A stretch of DNA of 64,000 nt from Kryptolebias marmoratus (Eukaryota; Chordata; Actinopteri; Cyprinodontiformes; Rivulidae), in contig NC_051436.1 of assembly GCF_001649575.2 (NCBI RefSeq), positions 5,411,238-5,475,237 on the forward strand, in the 5' to 3' direction. This document shows positions 28,738 to 39,500 of this stretch, piece after piece. The notes beneath the pieces were generated by a model, which saw nothing but the letters and a program-made list of their open reading frames with translations, ran no database searches and was not told where the DNA came from. The position numbers and the translations under genes were made by a program. Numbering within the stretch: the stretch's first letter is position 1; every line of letters begins with the position of its first letter.

Positions 28738-28813
28738 GAGCAGAAGTGATGATTTTTAATCGATACCGCCCCAGTCTGAGTTACTGTGACTGATTGGTAT
28801 CCCCCTGATGCTT
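28738..28813 (+). ncRNA. snord31: Box C/D snoRNA U31, copy a
   Basis: C box GTGATGA 28746-28752, D' CTGA 28776-28779, D CTGA 28805-28808. The guide TACCGCCCCAGT is complementary to ACTGGGGCGGTA of 28S rRNA. GAGCA with TGCTT forms the end stem. Located in host intron 10. Confidence 0.92.
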
Positions 28814-28960
28814 CCTTGGGATTAAACAATTCCGATTTATCCAGCTTGACTCCTGACTTGAGTTGTTCTCTTGCAGGATTTTTCTGGTTCCGAGCGCCTA
28901 GAATCTGCTCCTCGGCTCTGATCAAAGGTAAACAAAGCGCCACGTTGATGTTTCTGGGAT

Positions 28961-29062
28961 TGTGCAAATGATGAATTGACAGCCAGTCATGGGATATACA
29001 CACTGGTATCCCATTCCCAGCCAGAACTACCGCACTCCTGTTGGACCCAGTACGGCACTGAG
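28961..29062 (+). ncRNA. Doubtful C/D-like sequence in host intron 11
   Basis: ATGATGA lies at about 28968-28974 and CTGA near 29058. Between them is a short hairpin, TGGGATA with TATCCCA (about 28989-29013). There is no clear terminal stem and no recognised guide. It could be a decayed snoRNA or chance; intron 11 is the only intron without a convincing snoRNA. Confidence 0.25.
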
Positions 29063-29329
29063 AACCCTGTTCCCCAACCCAGGTGTAAGGTGACCTGCTG
29101 GGTTCTGATGGAGTTTCTGGCTGAGAGTCTGACTGAAGAAGTTCCTCTGATCACGACCCAGACCCACCGACACTCTGGGTTCTACAGAACCTGGAGCTCG
29201 GCGTGAAGCCGGCAGCAGCAGATTCATGTTGTCACAGTGTCTCACTCTGTTTCCTGTTCCCCGCAGCCTGGCGGCGCCTCGGACCTCAGCGGTGAGTATC
29301 CGATTAATACAAGTTTTATAAACTCTGAA

Positions 29330-29398
29330 ATGGAAGTGATGAGTTTGTTTACCGCCCCAGTCTGATGAACCGTGACTGATTGGTATTCCCTGATCTGT
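29330..29398 (+). ncRNA. snord31: Box C/D snoRNA U31, copy b
   Basis: C box GTGATGA 29336-29342, D' CTGA 29362-29365, D CTGA 29390-29393. It has the same TTACCGCCCCAGT guide and GTGACTGATTGGTAT 3' half as copy a. The terminal stem is weak. Located in host intron 12. Confidence 0.9.
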
Positions 29399-29619
29399 GT
29401 TTAGTGATCAGCTGCTGGTTCTGGTTTTATGCAGGTTTTATTTCCTTTTAACGAGTCTCCTCCTCCAGGCAGAACTCTGGGATCGTTGGAACTTCTGCAG
29501 CCGTCTGAAGGATCAGGAAGTCTCCTCACATCTGTTGGTTCCTGCAGGTTCTAATGAGAACTGATGCTGAATGTTAATGTTAATTTGCCGACATCCTAAT
29601 TAAAGTCTTGAATCCAACA

Positions 29620-31050
29620 CATGTCTTTCTTGAAATGAAACCGCGGCTGAGGAAATAAATCTGAGGTTCTGATCCAGCAGGGGGCAGAGACACTCCTCAG
29701 AGAAATAAAATCAGATCTGATTAAAACCAGTTCAGATCTGTTAAAATGTTCAGTCCATCCAGGCCAGTTTTTTTTTTGCTAAAATCAATAAAACTTAATA
29801 TATAAATCAAAAATACTTCCTAGTCTTTTTTTAAGATAATTACCAACAAACATTGACATTCTCAAAAGGTGCTTTATTTGAGAACTTTGAGAGCTTCTAA
29901 ACTGACATTCATGAGCATTTCTGGATTGTCCCTGGTCTGCAGCTCTCCTCACATGTTTTGCAGACAGGAAGTGTTTGTCGATGCGTTTATGTTCCATGAT
30001 TNNNNNNNNNGGATGTGCAAAACAGCTGCAGCTGGGGAGGAAACTGGTTTGCTGAAATCTTTGTGGGCAAATGTGAAGCATTAGCGCACATTTTGGCTTC
30101 GGTCGCTGCTCCTGCACGCTCCCGGCATTCTGATGTTAACAGGAAGTGACGTCACGTGTCTTCGTGAGTTATGTGGGTTTTTTTGTGCTCAACCATAAAT
30201 ATTGTGTTAAAGTTGCAGCGTTTTGGGCAAATTTGATAAAAACTTACGATTTCACAGGGTTAGCTTGATTTTGCATTAATAGTTGCGATCGCAGCATCTT
30301 CGTTGGTTCGTGCAGCCATCTTGAGGTGTAGGCTGAGAAATTAAAGGGTGAGCGTAGTTATTTTAAACCAGTGGCTGAAATTTAAAGGTTTGTGTTCCCA
30401 GCTTCTACATGAAATCTACAAACTGAACCAGTTCCAGCAGTAACATGTTTAAACCAACATGTTTGTACTATTATATGAAAATAAACACAAGAAGACAAAC
30501 AGTCCTGAAGATTTATAGACTTTCACAATAAAACACTGAACCTTTGAGGGGTGAGACATTAAAAGCACCAGATTTACCTTGAATTTTACTTTATAAACAA
30601 GTTTAGGTTCTTTATTTGTAACCAGGTGTTTTCAAGGTTGGGGAAATGCTAGATATTAAACACAAAGTTTTGTAATATAAAGCACTAAAGGTTGAATTAA
30701 AATCTTTATATATCTTTTCTTCGTAAAGCATTTTCCTGCAGTCAGAAGCAGAACGGTGCTGTGATTCGGGGAAAAGGGTCGATCAGAAATAACAACTGAG
30801 TGGTCAGCGGGTTCGTGGTCGAACAGCTGAGCGGGGCTGTCCAGCCTGCAGTTTATTAAAATATACTTTTAAAAAAATCAGGAGTTTAGCCTTTAAATAG
30901 GACGCTTGTGACAAAATCAAAGTTTAATAATAACATTCAACACAAACAGCAGCTGGAACAATAGAAAAAAGGCATGTTTTTTTTTTTTTCCTGAAGTCTG
31001 TTAGTCCTTAAGAGCTGAGAAAAGTGCAGAAATAAAAAAACGGGACTCCT
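29620..31050. other. Convergent interval between snoRNA host gene and arl2
   Basis: No gene is visible. There is a short N gap at 30002-30010. The part nearest arl2 presumably holds its 3' UTR on the minus strand; TTTATT (minus-strand AATAAA) occurs at 30852-30857 and 30611-30616. Confidence 0.45.
29674..29687 (+). promoter_or_regulatory. CTCF-like motif
   Basis: CCAGCAGGGGGCAG matches the CTCF core consensus on the + strand, about 55 bp past the host gene end. Binding is inferred only. Confidence 0.45.
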
Positions 31051-33474
31051 TCAGTCGGCGGTGAAGATCCTCGCAGCGATGTCGTCCAGCAGCCAGTCTA
31101 CTCCGGCCAGCAGGTTCTCTCCGGTCACGGCGCTGCACCCGATGACGCACCAGTGGTGACTCTTGATGTCGTCCAGAGCCAACGCCTGCAGGAGAGGAAG
31201 AAACGAGCAAAAATGAGGCGTTTATTTTAATAAAAGTAAAAAATGAAGCGGACGGATCCGTCAGGCGTCACCTCTCTGATCGCCTCTTTGCTCAGTGCTC
31301 CCGGCAGGTCCTGCTTGTTGGCGAACACCAGCAGCGTGGCGCCGGCTAACCTCTGCGGGGGGAAAAAAAAAACATGATCAGACCCGATTTAAACAACCTC
31401 TGTTTGGAGTTTAGTTCAGACTTAAAACATCTCCAAATAAAAAACTAATTTTAGTTTCCAGGTGAGAATTTTGTGGTTATTTTGAAAGCGTGAATCAGCC
31501 GAACGCCGGCCGTGGAACTTCTGACACTTCCTGCAGGAACAGATCAGAATACTCATGTATGCTAACATCTTAACAAATTGTTTTTTCTAATACCACGTGC
31601 TTTTCACTGACGTCATCACAGTGGGACTAGTTAAGACGGAAGCTGGGAGGAATGTGACGTTCTCCGACTTTTCCTGCCCTTTTGATGACAGCACCAACAG
31701 GTTATGGGCCCAAAAGGGAGCTGGGAGGCTGCGTTCAGACTGTCCTAAAGATCGGATTTGAGTCCCTTTTGCCTGCAGTGTGAACGCAGCCTTCCTGCGC
31801 CGGTTTGGCATAAACAGCCAATCAGAACGCAGAGAGGACTGCAGGGGTTTTTCATTCAGGCTCTTTTCTTTTCGCTGTTAAGTTTGTTTGTTTTGCTCTG
31901 ATGTTTCTATCAGCTGTAAAACGACCATAACAGAAACAAACTATGGTTTTTAAAGGTTCCTGCGCGTCGTCTGGAAGTCAAAGAAAAAAAAAAGGTGCGA
32001 ACCTCCTCCAGCAGCAGAGCGCCGAGCTCCCGCCGGCAGTCGTCCAGTCGGAGCCGGTCTGCGCTGTCCACCACCCACACCAGCCCGTCTGTGCTCTCAA
32101 AGTAGTTCCTCCAGTAGGAGCGCAGCGACTTCTGACCGCCCACGTCCCAAATGTTTAATTTAAACCTGAAGGAAAAGTGCAGTTAGGAGAGCAGGGTGAA
32201 GGTGACGGTTAGGGGTAAACCTAAAAAAACAAACAAACCAGGAAACAGTAAAAACGGCTCAGCAAATATAGTTTACTGTGGATTTTTATTTGTTTTTATT
32301 TCAACAGAATCCTCGTATTGGTTTTTCTGAAGCAGATTGAAGAAAAAGACATTTTTATTTCACCTCATTGTTCTTACGAGCTGCAAACGACTTAGATGTG
32401 TTTGTTCCAGAGGAGGTTCTCCGACTTTAGAAACTTGGTAACTATCACAGATTTTGCAAGACAAAAATATAACTTGATGTTTTAACATTGAGTTTGTTTT
32501 ACAAACGAAATAAATTAAAAAGGAGGCAGAAACAGGAGCCAATGTTTCCAATCTGAACTGTAAGAATCAGCTGAAGGAAAAAAGGATTTTTACAGTAAAA
32601 AAGGCTCAATTTAAACCTTCAATAACAGAAGAAATGAGGTTAACAAAATTTTAAAATCAAGCTCCTTCTACTTAGTGGAGCTTATGCATCTAATAAATCC
32701 AATAAAGTTCTGTCAGTTTGTTTCCTCATATTTGACCTGAAAGCAAACAGTTTGTTAAATCATGTAGAAGGTTTGTTCTATAAGTTTTGACTGTTTAGCT
32801 GTTAAATAAAATAAGTTTGAGTCCTGTTTGTGGTTTGGTTTTGAACGAGTTGGTGGTGTCCTGGAGGACCTCTGTCCTGCAGGTTTTAGGTGTTTCTCTG
32901 CTCTGACTCACCTGATCTGAATGACTGAGTGATTAACAGGTTTCTGCAGGACCTGAAGACCTGCTGAGGAGCAGAGAAATACCTAAAACCTGCAGGATGG
33001 AGGTCCTCCGGGACCAGGACACCACGGAGGTGCTGTCTTTGTCTGTTTCTGTCTGTGGAAATCAGGTCTCCTACCCTCGGTGCTCCAGAGTCTTGATGTT
33101 GAAGCCCAGTGTGGGTGAGATGGTGCTGACATCTTCTCCGTTGAACTTCTTCAGGATGGTCGTCTTCCCCGCGTTGTCCAGCCCTCTGCACGCGACAGGT
33201 CAAAGAAACCTCACACACATTTTATTAAACCATAAAATGATAAAAAGATTTTAACCGACGATGTTACAGCAAACACCTATAACGGGCTGTTAGCTTATAT
33301 CCATAACACGAAGCAGAGCGGGCTGATTTTTCACTCGGTTTGAATCTAGAGGGATAGCTTGTTTTTAGCTTAGCTTAGCTGCTAGGCTAAACCGTTATAG
33401 AAAGGATACAACATGAGAAGCCTCATTTCGCGCTCCTTTTGTTTCATCTTCTTCAAAATCGTCAACAATCCCAT
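31051..33474 (-). CDS. arl2: ADP-ribosylation factor-like protein 2, 5 coding exons
   Basis: A small GTPase that binds tubulin cofactor D and the PDE6D/UNC119 lipid-cargo carriers, acting in tubulin folding and ciliary and mitochondrial traffic. Exons in gene order: 33410-33474, 33075-33185, 32003-32165, 31272-31352, 31051-31185; they join to 184 residues, the usual length. Motifs are complete: [16 protein letters not shown] amphipathic N-terminus (with Gly2), P-loop GLDNAGKT at 23-30, switch I with SPTLGFNIK, switch II WDVGGQ (Gln70), NKQD at 125-128, and SA in CSAVTGEN. Nothing is truncated or mutated. It is convergent with the snoRNA host gene and head-to-head with batf2. A foldback MITE lies in intron 2. 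Confidence 0.97.
32852..33027. mobile_element. hAT-type foldback MITE copy in arl2 intron 2
   Basis: Ends TGGTGGTGTCCTGGAGGACC and its imperfect inverse near 33010-33027 (GGGACCAGGACACCAC). The inner parts TTTTAGGTGTTTCTCTGCTC and AGCAGAGAAATACCTAAAAC also pair. It is the same family as 2811-3024 and is close to the exon 2 border. Confidence 0.72.
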
Positions 33475-36200
33475 CCCGGCGCCTACAGTATTAAATACTA
33501 ACCGCAACAATATATATGTGAAAATACACAATTCTGTATTAAATACGTTTAGCTTTCAGTAACAGCATTACGATCCAAAATGTGCTACAAACGCTAGTCC
33601 CGCCCCTAAAGCCCCCGATTGGTTCGGTTGGTGATAGGAACGTTTTGATTGGATGTTGGAGATTGGCTGCAGCTGGCTGATTGGTCAGATTTATTGTAAT
33701 GCGTCCGTGTGATTCTGTGCCGCTTTGGGCGCTTTCTTGTGACGTCACTGAGGTCGCCCCATTGACCAGGATACTTAATGAGTTTTAAAGTAGGCTAAAG
33801 ATTTATTTAAATCATTTAAATGTAAACTGTTACACTTTATTTATTCATTTATTTTCTTTAAATTTATTACAGCTCTAGTTGAAATAGATTGCGCATAAAA
33901 ATCTGTTCATGAGTCCAGTTTTTAACCTATTAAAAAAAAAAAAATTATTAAAAAATGTTTTTATTTTGTAACTTATGCATTTTTGGTTGCTGCATATTTT
34001 ACTCACCATTTGTTGGAATTCTGCTTGATATGCAAAACAAATAATAAAAAAACCAAACAAGCTGCAGAAAGTTAAAATAGCAATGTTTTCAAAATTTTCT
34101 ACCATTTGAACTTGAAAAATTCAGCCACAAATGAGGAAACTGAGTCATATCAGTGCCTACTGGGGTCTTACCGATATAGTTTTCATGGTGTAACACAAAC
34201 AATTACAACTTGTTTCTTTTTAATTTTAAAAATAAATAAAAAAGGGAGGAAAAAAGCAACTTATGCTCCTGTTTTTGATGAGAATCTTTGCTCGACGTGT
34301 CCCAAACCCTCAAGGCTCAAAACATTCATATCGAAACTTTTCTCAGGTTTTGCAACAATCTGTTGACAAAGATTTGTCACATGATTTCTTTGTCCAAAAA
34401 ACAAACCTAACGAAGGCGATGTGACACATCCTTCTCCATGTCATCAGATCCCTGAAAAACAAAAGGAAAAGCAAGCGGAGAGCAGAAAATACAATAAAAC
34501 ATAAAATATTAATAAAAGGGATAAGTTCATTTCAAGCAGGTTGAGTATAGGCATGTAGGAAATACCTTTTTATTATAGAAAATAAGATAATATGATGTAA
34601 ACAAAACAAAAAAATCTGGTTAAACTTAGATCGATTTGCTAACGCAAGCACTTTTAAAATAAAGACAATAAAATTAAAACACCTCAAATTAAAAAAAAAA
34701 ACAGATATGAAACTGATGTGATAATGGAGAAACAAAACCTGATGAGCAGCCTTAAAAAAAAAACTCATGTAGCTTTATATCTCTTATTTTTATAAAGATC
34801 CGAAGAAGAAGAGAGAACAGCGGGAAGAAGAAGTCTGAGTAACTCATTAAAGGTTCAGACTTTAGTTTTTATCTTTATAAATCTAAAGAACTGAGCTTCT
34901 TTTCTGACGTAAGGAAAACGTTTCCTCAGACGTTTATCTCAATCTTACCAGCTGCTGCTGAAAGGTGAAGGTCGGCCTTTAAGGGTTGGTCTGTTTCTGT
35001 CAAGATGGCCGCCACAGCCACACAAATACGACGACAGCTCAGCCGATTTTACGAACATGGCGGTAAAATCTGATGCCGCAGTAGCTGAGAGTTTTAATTA
35101 TTTCAGTTGAATTTACCCTCAATAACAGGATTATTCATCATTATGTGTTAAAGCCATAAAAGCTGTCAAAATACACAAGTTTTAAATGTTTTTATTTGAT
35201 TTTTATTTGTATTTGTATCTCATTTGAGAATAAAAATACACAAAATTCACCACTAAAAGCCTTCAGCGAAGCTTGTAACAAATGAACGAAATCTGCAGAG
35301 TCGTGTTTTGTTGCCAACAATTACGAGTTGTAAACAAAGGCAAGGAGGAATATTTGCTGTTTTTACAAAAAAAACCTGAAGAGTTTGAGTTAGATTACCT
35401 CCCAAACAACCAGTCAATGTGTACAAACTGTATTAGAAGCACAAAAATAAAGTTTTTATAAACTATTTCGGCAGCTATTATGGATTTAAACTTAAATATT
35501 TTAACTAAATTATGAATCTGACATTCTGTTCATTCAGGAGAACTATTTAAAATTCTTAGTCTTATGTAAAGAGTTCCCTTGAATAGTTTGTTTAATGTTG
35601 GCTCCTGGGAACAGAGCAGCTTTTTCCAACCTCTGACTAAAAGCTTTTTTTTTTTTCTAATAAAGTGAAGTCATTCACAGATTTCAGGAGAATCACTTTT
35701 CTTTTTAAAGTCATGTCACGTCCTGCTGAGAACCAGTAAAGGGCTGCTGGTCGTTGTTTGAGGGGCTTGGTGCTTCATTTCCTGGTTTAAAAAAAGAAAT
35801 TCCTCCAGAAATTCCCAGTCTAGGAAGAGCGAGCCCCTCTTTCCTAATATGGTCATAAGCCCAGACTGGTTCCGTCTAAAAAAACGAACACATAAAAAAC
35901 GGTTCATTCATTCATTACCGTGGTGCATTTAGGCGCCGTAGGAAATTGGAGCTCGGTGAAAAAAAGATGGAGAAACAGTTTTTTAGGATTTCAAGTGATC
36001 TTGCGGTCATTAGCGCAGAAGGGGAGCTGAAGGATGTTGCAAGTTAAACTCAACAGAAACTTTAAACTGGAAAAAAATAACAAAACGAATAAAAATAAAC
36101 AGTTTTAATAGAAGCTGCCTGTGTTGAACATTAGGTCTAAGTGGGAAAACTGAAGGAAGATAAAATTAAAAATAACAACTGAAAAAGGAGTCAGCACTTG
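33475..36200. other. Shared upstream interval of arl2 and batf2
   Basis: The two genes are divergent with about 3 kb between start codons. CpG-containing sequence near 33590-33750 is a likely arl2 promoter region. The rest is AT-rich with no coding region; a fragment of the interspersed repeat (AAGATGGCCGCCACAGCCA) lies at about 34995-35095. Confidence 0.5.
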
Positions 36201-36338
36201 TAGCGAGTATAAATGGCTCCGCGTGTTAGACTGATCCTAACTTTGGCGACGGTCATTCGCGACAGCGGAACTAACGTGCCGCACGTGAAGGCACCACCAC
36301 CCGCCCGGTGCTCTTCGCCTCAACGAGTCTGTTTAAAA

Positions 36339-36355
36339 GAAAGCGAAACCGAAAG
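36339..36355 (+). promoter_or_regulatory. Interferon-stimulated response element-like triple GAAA
   Basis: GAAAGCGAAACCGAAAG has three GAAA units with 2-nt spacing, matching the ISRE/IRF consensus (GAAANNGAAA) twice. It lies about 190 bp upstream of the batf2 start. BATF2 is known to be interferon-inducible in mammals. A TATAAAT lies further up, at about 36208-36214. Function is inferred. Confidence 0.65.
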
Positions 36356-36543
36356 GAGCCGCGGCACCCCGTTGCATCATCAGCACCCCACCCCCGGAGC
36401 CGTCATAAACCCTTCCCTGCCCCCTCCCTCCCTCCGGAGCCGCTGCTCGCCTCAGAACGCCGCGCTCCTTCCTCCCCTCCGGCCGGAACCCACAGCTGCA
36501 CCGGGCGGCCGCGGCGGCTCCAGCCGGGCGCGGACGCACGGAG

Positions 36544-39500
36544 ATGCCCCTGCTGTTTATGGACGCCGGGTACGAGCCCAACAGCCCCGACTCCCTGTCC
36601 GCCGAGGAGAGCTGCAGGAACACCTCCGGACTGGTAGGAGCCCGTCAAACTAACCGCAACTAACCACTCCGTTAACTAGTTCTAGTTAATTATCAATTAG
36701 CTGCTGTGGGGTATTAATTAGTACTACTGGATTAGTGCGGAGTGGATGCAAAACATCAACCAAAGCTCAGATATTACTCCTAAATCAGATGGAGGAATGC
36801 TTTACTTTTTATTTTACTTTACAGTAGGCTAATCCATCTTTACTGTATTTTGATTTTAATGGTCTTATATTTTACCCAGAATGCTTTGTGGATTTACAGT
36901 AACATCACCTGTTGAGAGTTCAGCGATTTTTTTTTTTTTTTTTTTTTTACTGTGAAAAACCAACAACTGCAATAAAAAGCAGCAATTTTACCACCGAAAC
37001 TGCAAAAATCCTGCAGTGTAAGCACTGATCTGTCCAGTCGTGGGAGTATTTCAATATAAAATCGACCAAAGCTTTGAAAATAAAACAATTTAGGGTTAAT
37101 ATAATGTTTACGTTCAGCGCGTACCCGCGTTTCAGAACTGCGCATCAGCGAATCCGGAAAACTGCCGGAGTGAACAGTTTCAAATGATACAATGCAGTTC
37201 AGGAAAAACTTTATTTATTTATTTTTTTTAAATGTTTGAGTTCAGAGTTTGTAACGAGCAGCTTTAAAGTTTGACAATAAAACATTTATTTCTCCTAGAA
37301 TAATTCTTTATTTTCTAACAGATGTGTTTTTGCTTATTGAAAAACTTCTGATAATCCAAAGTAATTAAATGTTTTGATTTAAGGGTTAAACAAGTAACGT
37401 TTGTTTATTTATTGGTACGACTGTTTCTGTCAAACGTAAGAATTGAGACATTTTCTCGGTTCCCCTTAACGCCGCGGGACTCGGGGAGAACTTCGAGAAG
37501 CAAGCGAACGCATCGCTCTCGCTCACCAGGGCCTTCCCTGAATGTTCCCGCTCTGCTGCCCTGAACGCACCAAATGTTTCCGATCCAGCAGCTCCGAAAC
37601 AAAAAAACAAAACAAAAACGGGAATTTCAGCTGTAGGAGCTTGTTTTAATAGGAATCTATAGGGGGAAAAAAGTCAACAGCAGAGATTCTGATGGGATCT
37701 AATGAGTAACTGAAGTTATCTTTTCTTATCCAGTGAACAGGAAATCATCTTCATGTTAGTTTTGAGTTCAGTGCGGTTTAAAGGTTATGAGCAGTTAATA
37801 TGTAACCTGCTGTAGATGGCGGATTGACGAGCTAACGCTAACGCTTTTACACAAACCCTTCTGTCGCCGTCACTTTTTTTTTTTTTAAACATTACGTCGG
37901 TATTTCGGTGGACATATTTGTGACGTTCCTCCCAGAAGCGCACCCAGCTGCACAGGAAGTGCTACAGCCAGCTGCTGCTGCTGAACCGTCACGAAGCGTG
38001 AAACAAATGGCGGCGTTCGCTCAGCCTAGCGCCGACTAGCCGTTAGCCCGTCAGTCCGGTCAGATGGTTTAACGAGCCATCTGCAGCAGGTAAGATATTG
38101 ACTCCAGAGCCAGGCTTCAGAGGGTCTGGGTTATCTAAACCATCCAAACGTGTTTTTATTCAGCTCCGGTTTGATTTTAATAATTAAGATTTTAAGGGAT
38201 TTATTATTAGGGACTTTAATGATTCTTTATTTTTGTTTCAAATGAAAATAACAACAGAAGGTTTTTATTTTAATGAAAAAACTCGGTGGTTTTGTTCTTG
38301 GAGGTAAAAAAACGTGACCTTAGTTGAAGGATTCCCCTCCGTCGATGACTTTATTGACTTTTAGTTCATGTGACACGTTCAACCTTAGGAGCGAGCAGAT
38401 CTGCAAAAATTAACCCCCGTCTGTCCCTCTGTCTGTCTGTCTCTGCAGGACAGGGACGGGGAGGTCCAACGGAAGGGACCCAGAGTGACGAAGAAGAGGG
38501 AGAAGAACCGAGACGCGGCGAGGAAGAGCCGCCGGAAACAAACCGAGCGGGCCGACGAGCTTCACGAGGTCCGACACGCTCGCTCCTGGAAAATTTATCC
38601 GTTTGTTTTTCTTCCCTTCCTGCTTCCCTTCCACTCCTCTGACTTTCAGTTTTTCTCTCGGTCACACACCCCTGTGTGTGTGTGTGTGTGTTGTGCAACC
38701 TGCTCGCACGCTGGAAGCCGTTTCTTGTAAATACTCGCCTTTAGGAGAAGCACTCTCCCCCGGCTGTCCTCCCCTCAGGCCCGCCCCCTTGCCCTCGTCT
38801 CTCCCCACACACACACACACACACATTCCTCTCTGCATTACTCTCCAGGTACGAGCTCACACTCATTACTCACCTTTCTTCCTCCTGATCAGGTTTTACC
38901 TTTTCAAACTAGTCGTAGTCGTTCCTCTAAGGTGAGTAATACCTGGATGGCGCGCAGACCTGAACACTGAGTCAAACGTGTACGCCGTAAAGTACGCGGC
39001 GTCCCCGACACGGAAACCCGATACAGCTCTTTGTTTTGTTGAGGCTTTTCTTAACGATGCCTACAGTAACCGTGCCTTCACGCAGACGTGACGTGACGAC
39101 AGAAAACAGAAACGTCTGCTCAATGAACCGAAATGAGCCGGTTTGCTGTTTTTACATCAGGAGCTAAAGGAACCGAACAGGAAACACCTCTCGAACCTTT
39201 GGCTATAAGTATAGAAGAGATTGCCTCTGAAGTTGTATCTCGACAGAAACCCCCCACACAGGAAAGTCTGAATGAGTCAATCTGGCGCTCGCACCGAATA
39301 ATGTCTTTAAAGGGATAAATTGCGTTAAAATCTCCTCTTTTCTGGGTTTGAAATGCAGCCTTGGATGTCCAAAATCGCCTGGAAAATCTGAAATAGTGTG
39401 TGGAACCATTAATCTAACGTGATTTATGTCCCATCCACTGTAGCTCGGAAGAATAAAGTCAGACCTCACTTCCTGTTTGTTTATTTCAGTGTTACTAACT

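Larger units (their letters stand above)
25613..29620 (+). ncRNA. snhg1: U22 snoRNA host gene (SNHG1-type), 13 exons
   Basis: A spliced non-coding RNA whose introns carry box C/D snoRNAs that guide 2'-O-methylation of 18S and 28S rRNA. Exons: about 25613-25632, 26211-26245, 26458-26490, 26744-26793, 26969-27011, 27193-27240, 27854-27898, 28109-28153, 28345-28395, 28636-28696, 28877-28927, 29267-29291, 29469-about 29620 (ATTAAA at 29599-29604). All have GT-AG borders and most are 25-60 nt, too short and ATG-poor to code a conserved protein. Identity rests on the snoRNA set: U25, U26, U27, U29, U30, U22 and U31 together define the UHG/SNHG1 locus. In this copy U26, U27 and U31 each occur twice. 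Introns 1 to 12 carry one snoRNA each, though the one in intron 11 is doubtful. Confidence 0.9.

Noticed and set aside
36213..36653. 146-codon frame starting MAPRVRL upstream of batf2
   Set aside because: GC-rich 5' UTR in a different frame from the bZIP exon; ATG 36544 joins correctly to exon 2.
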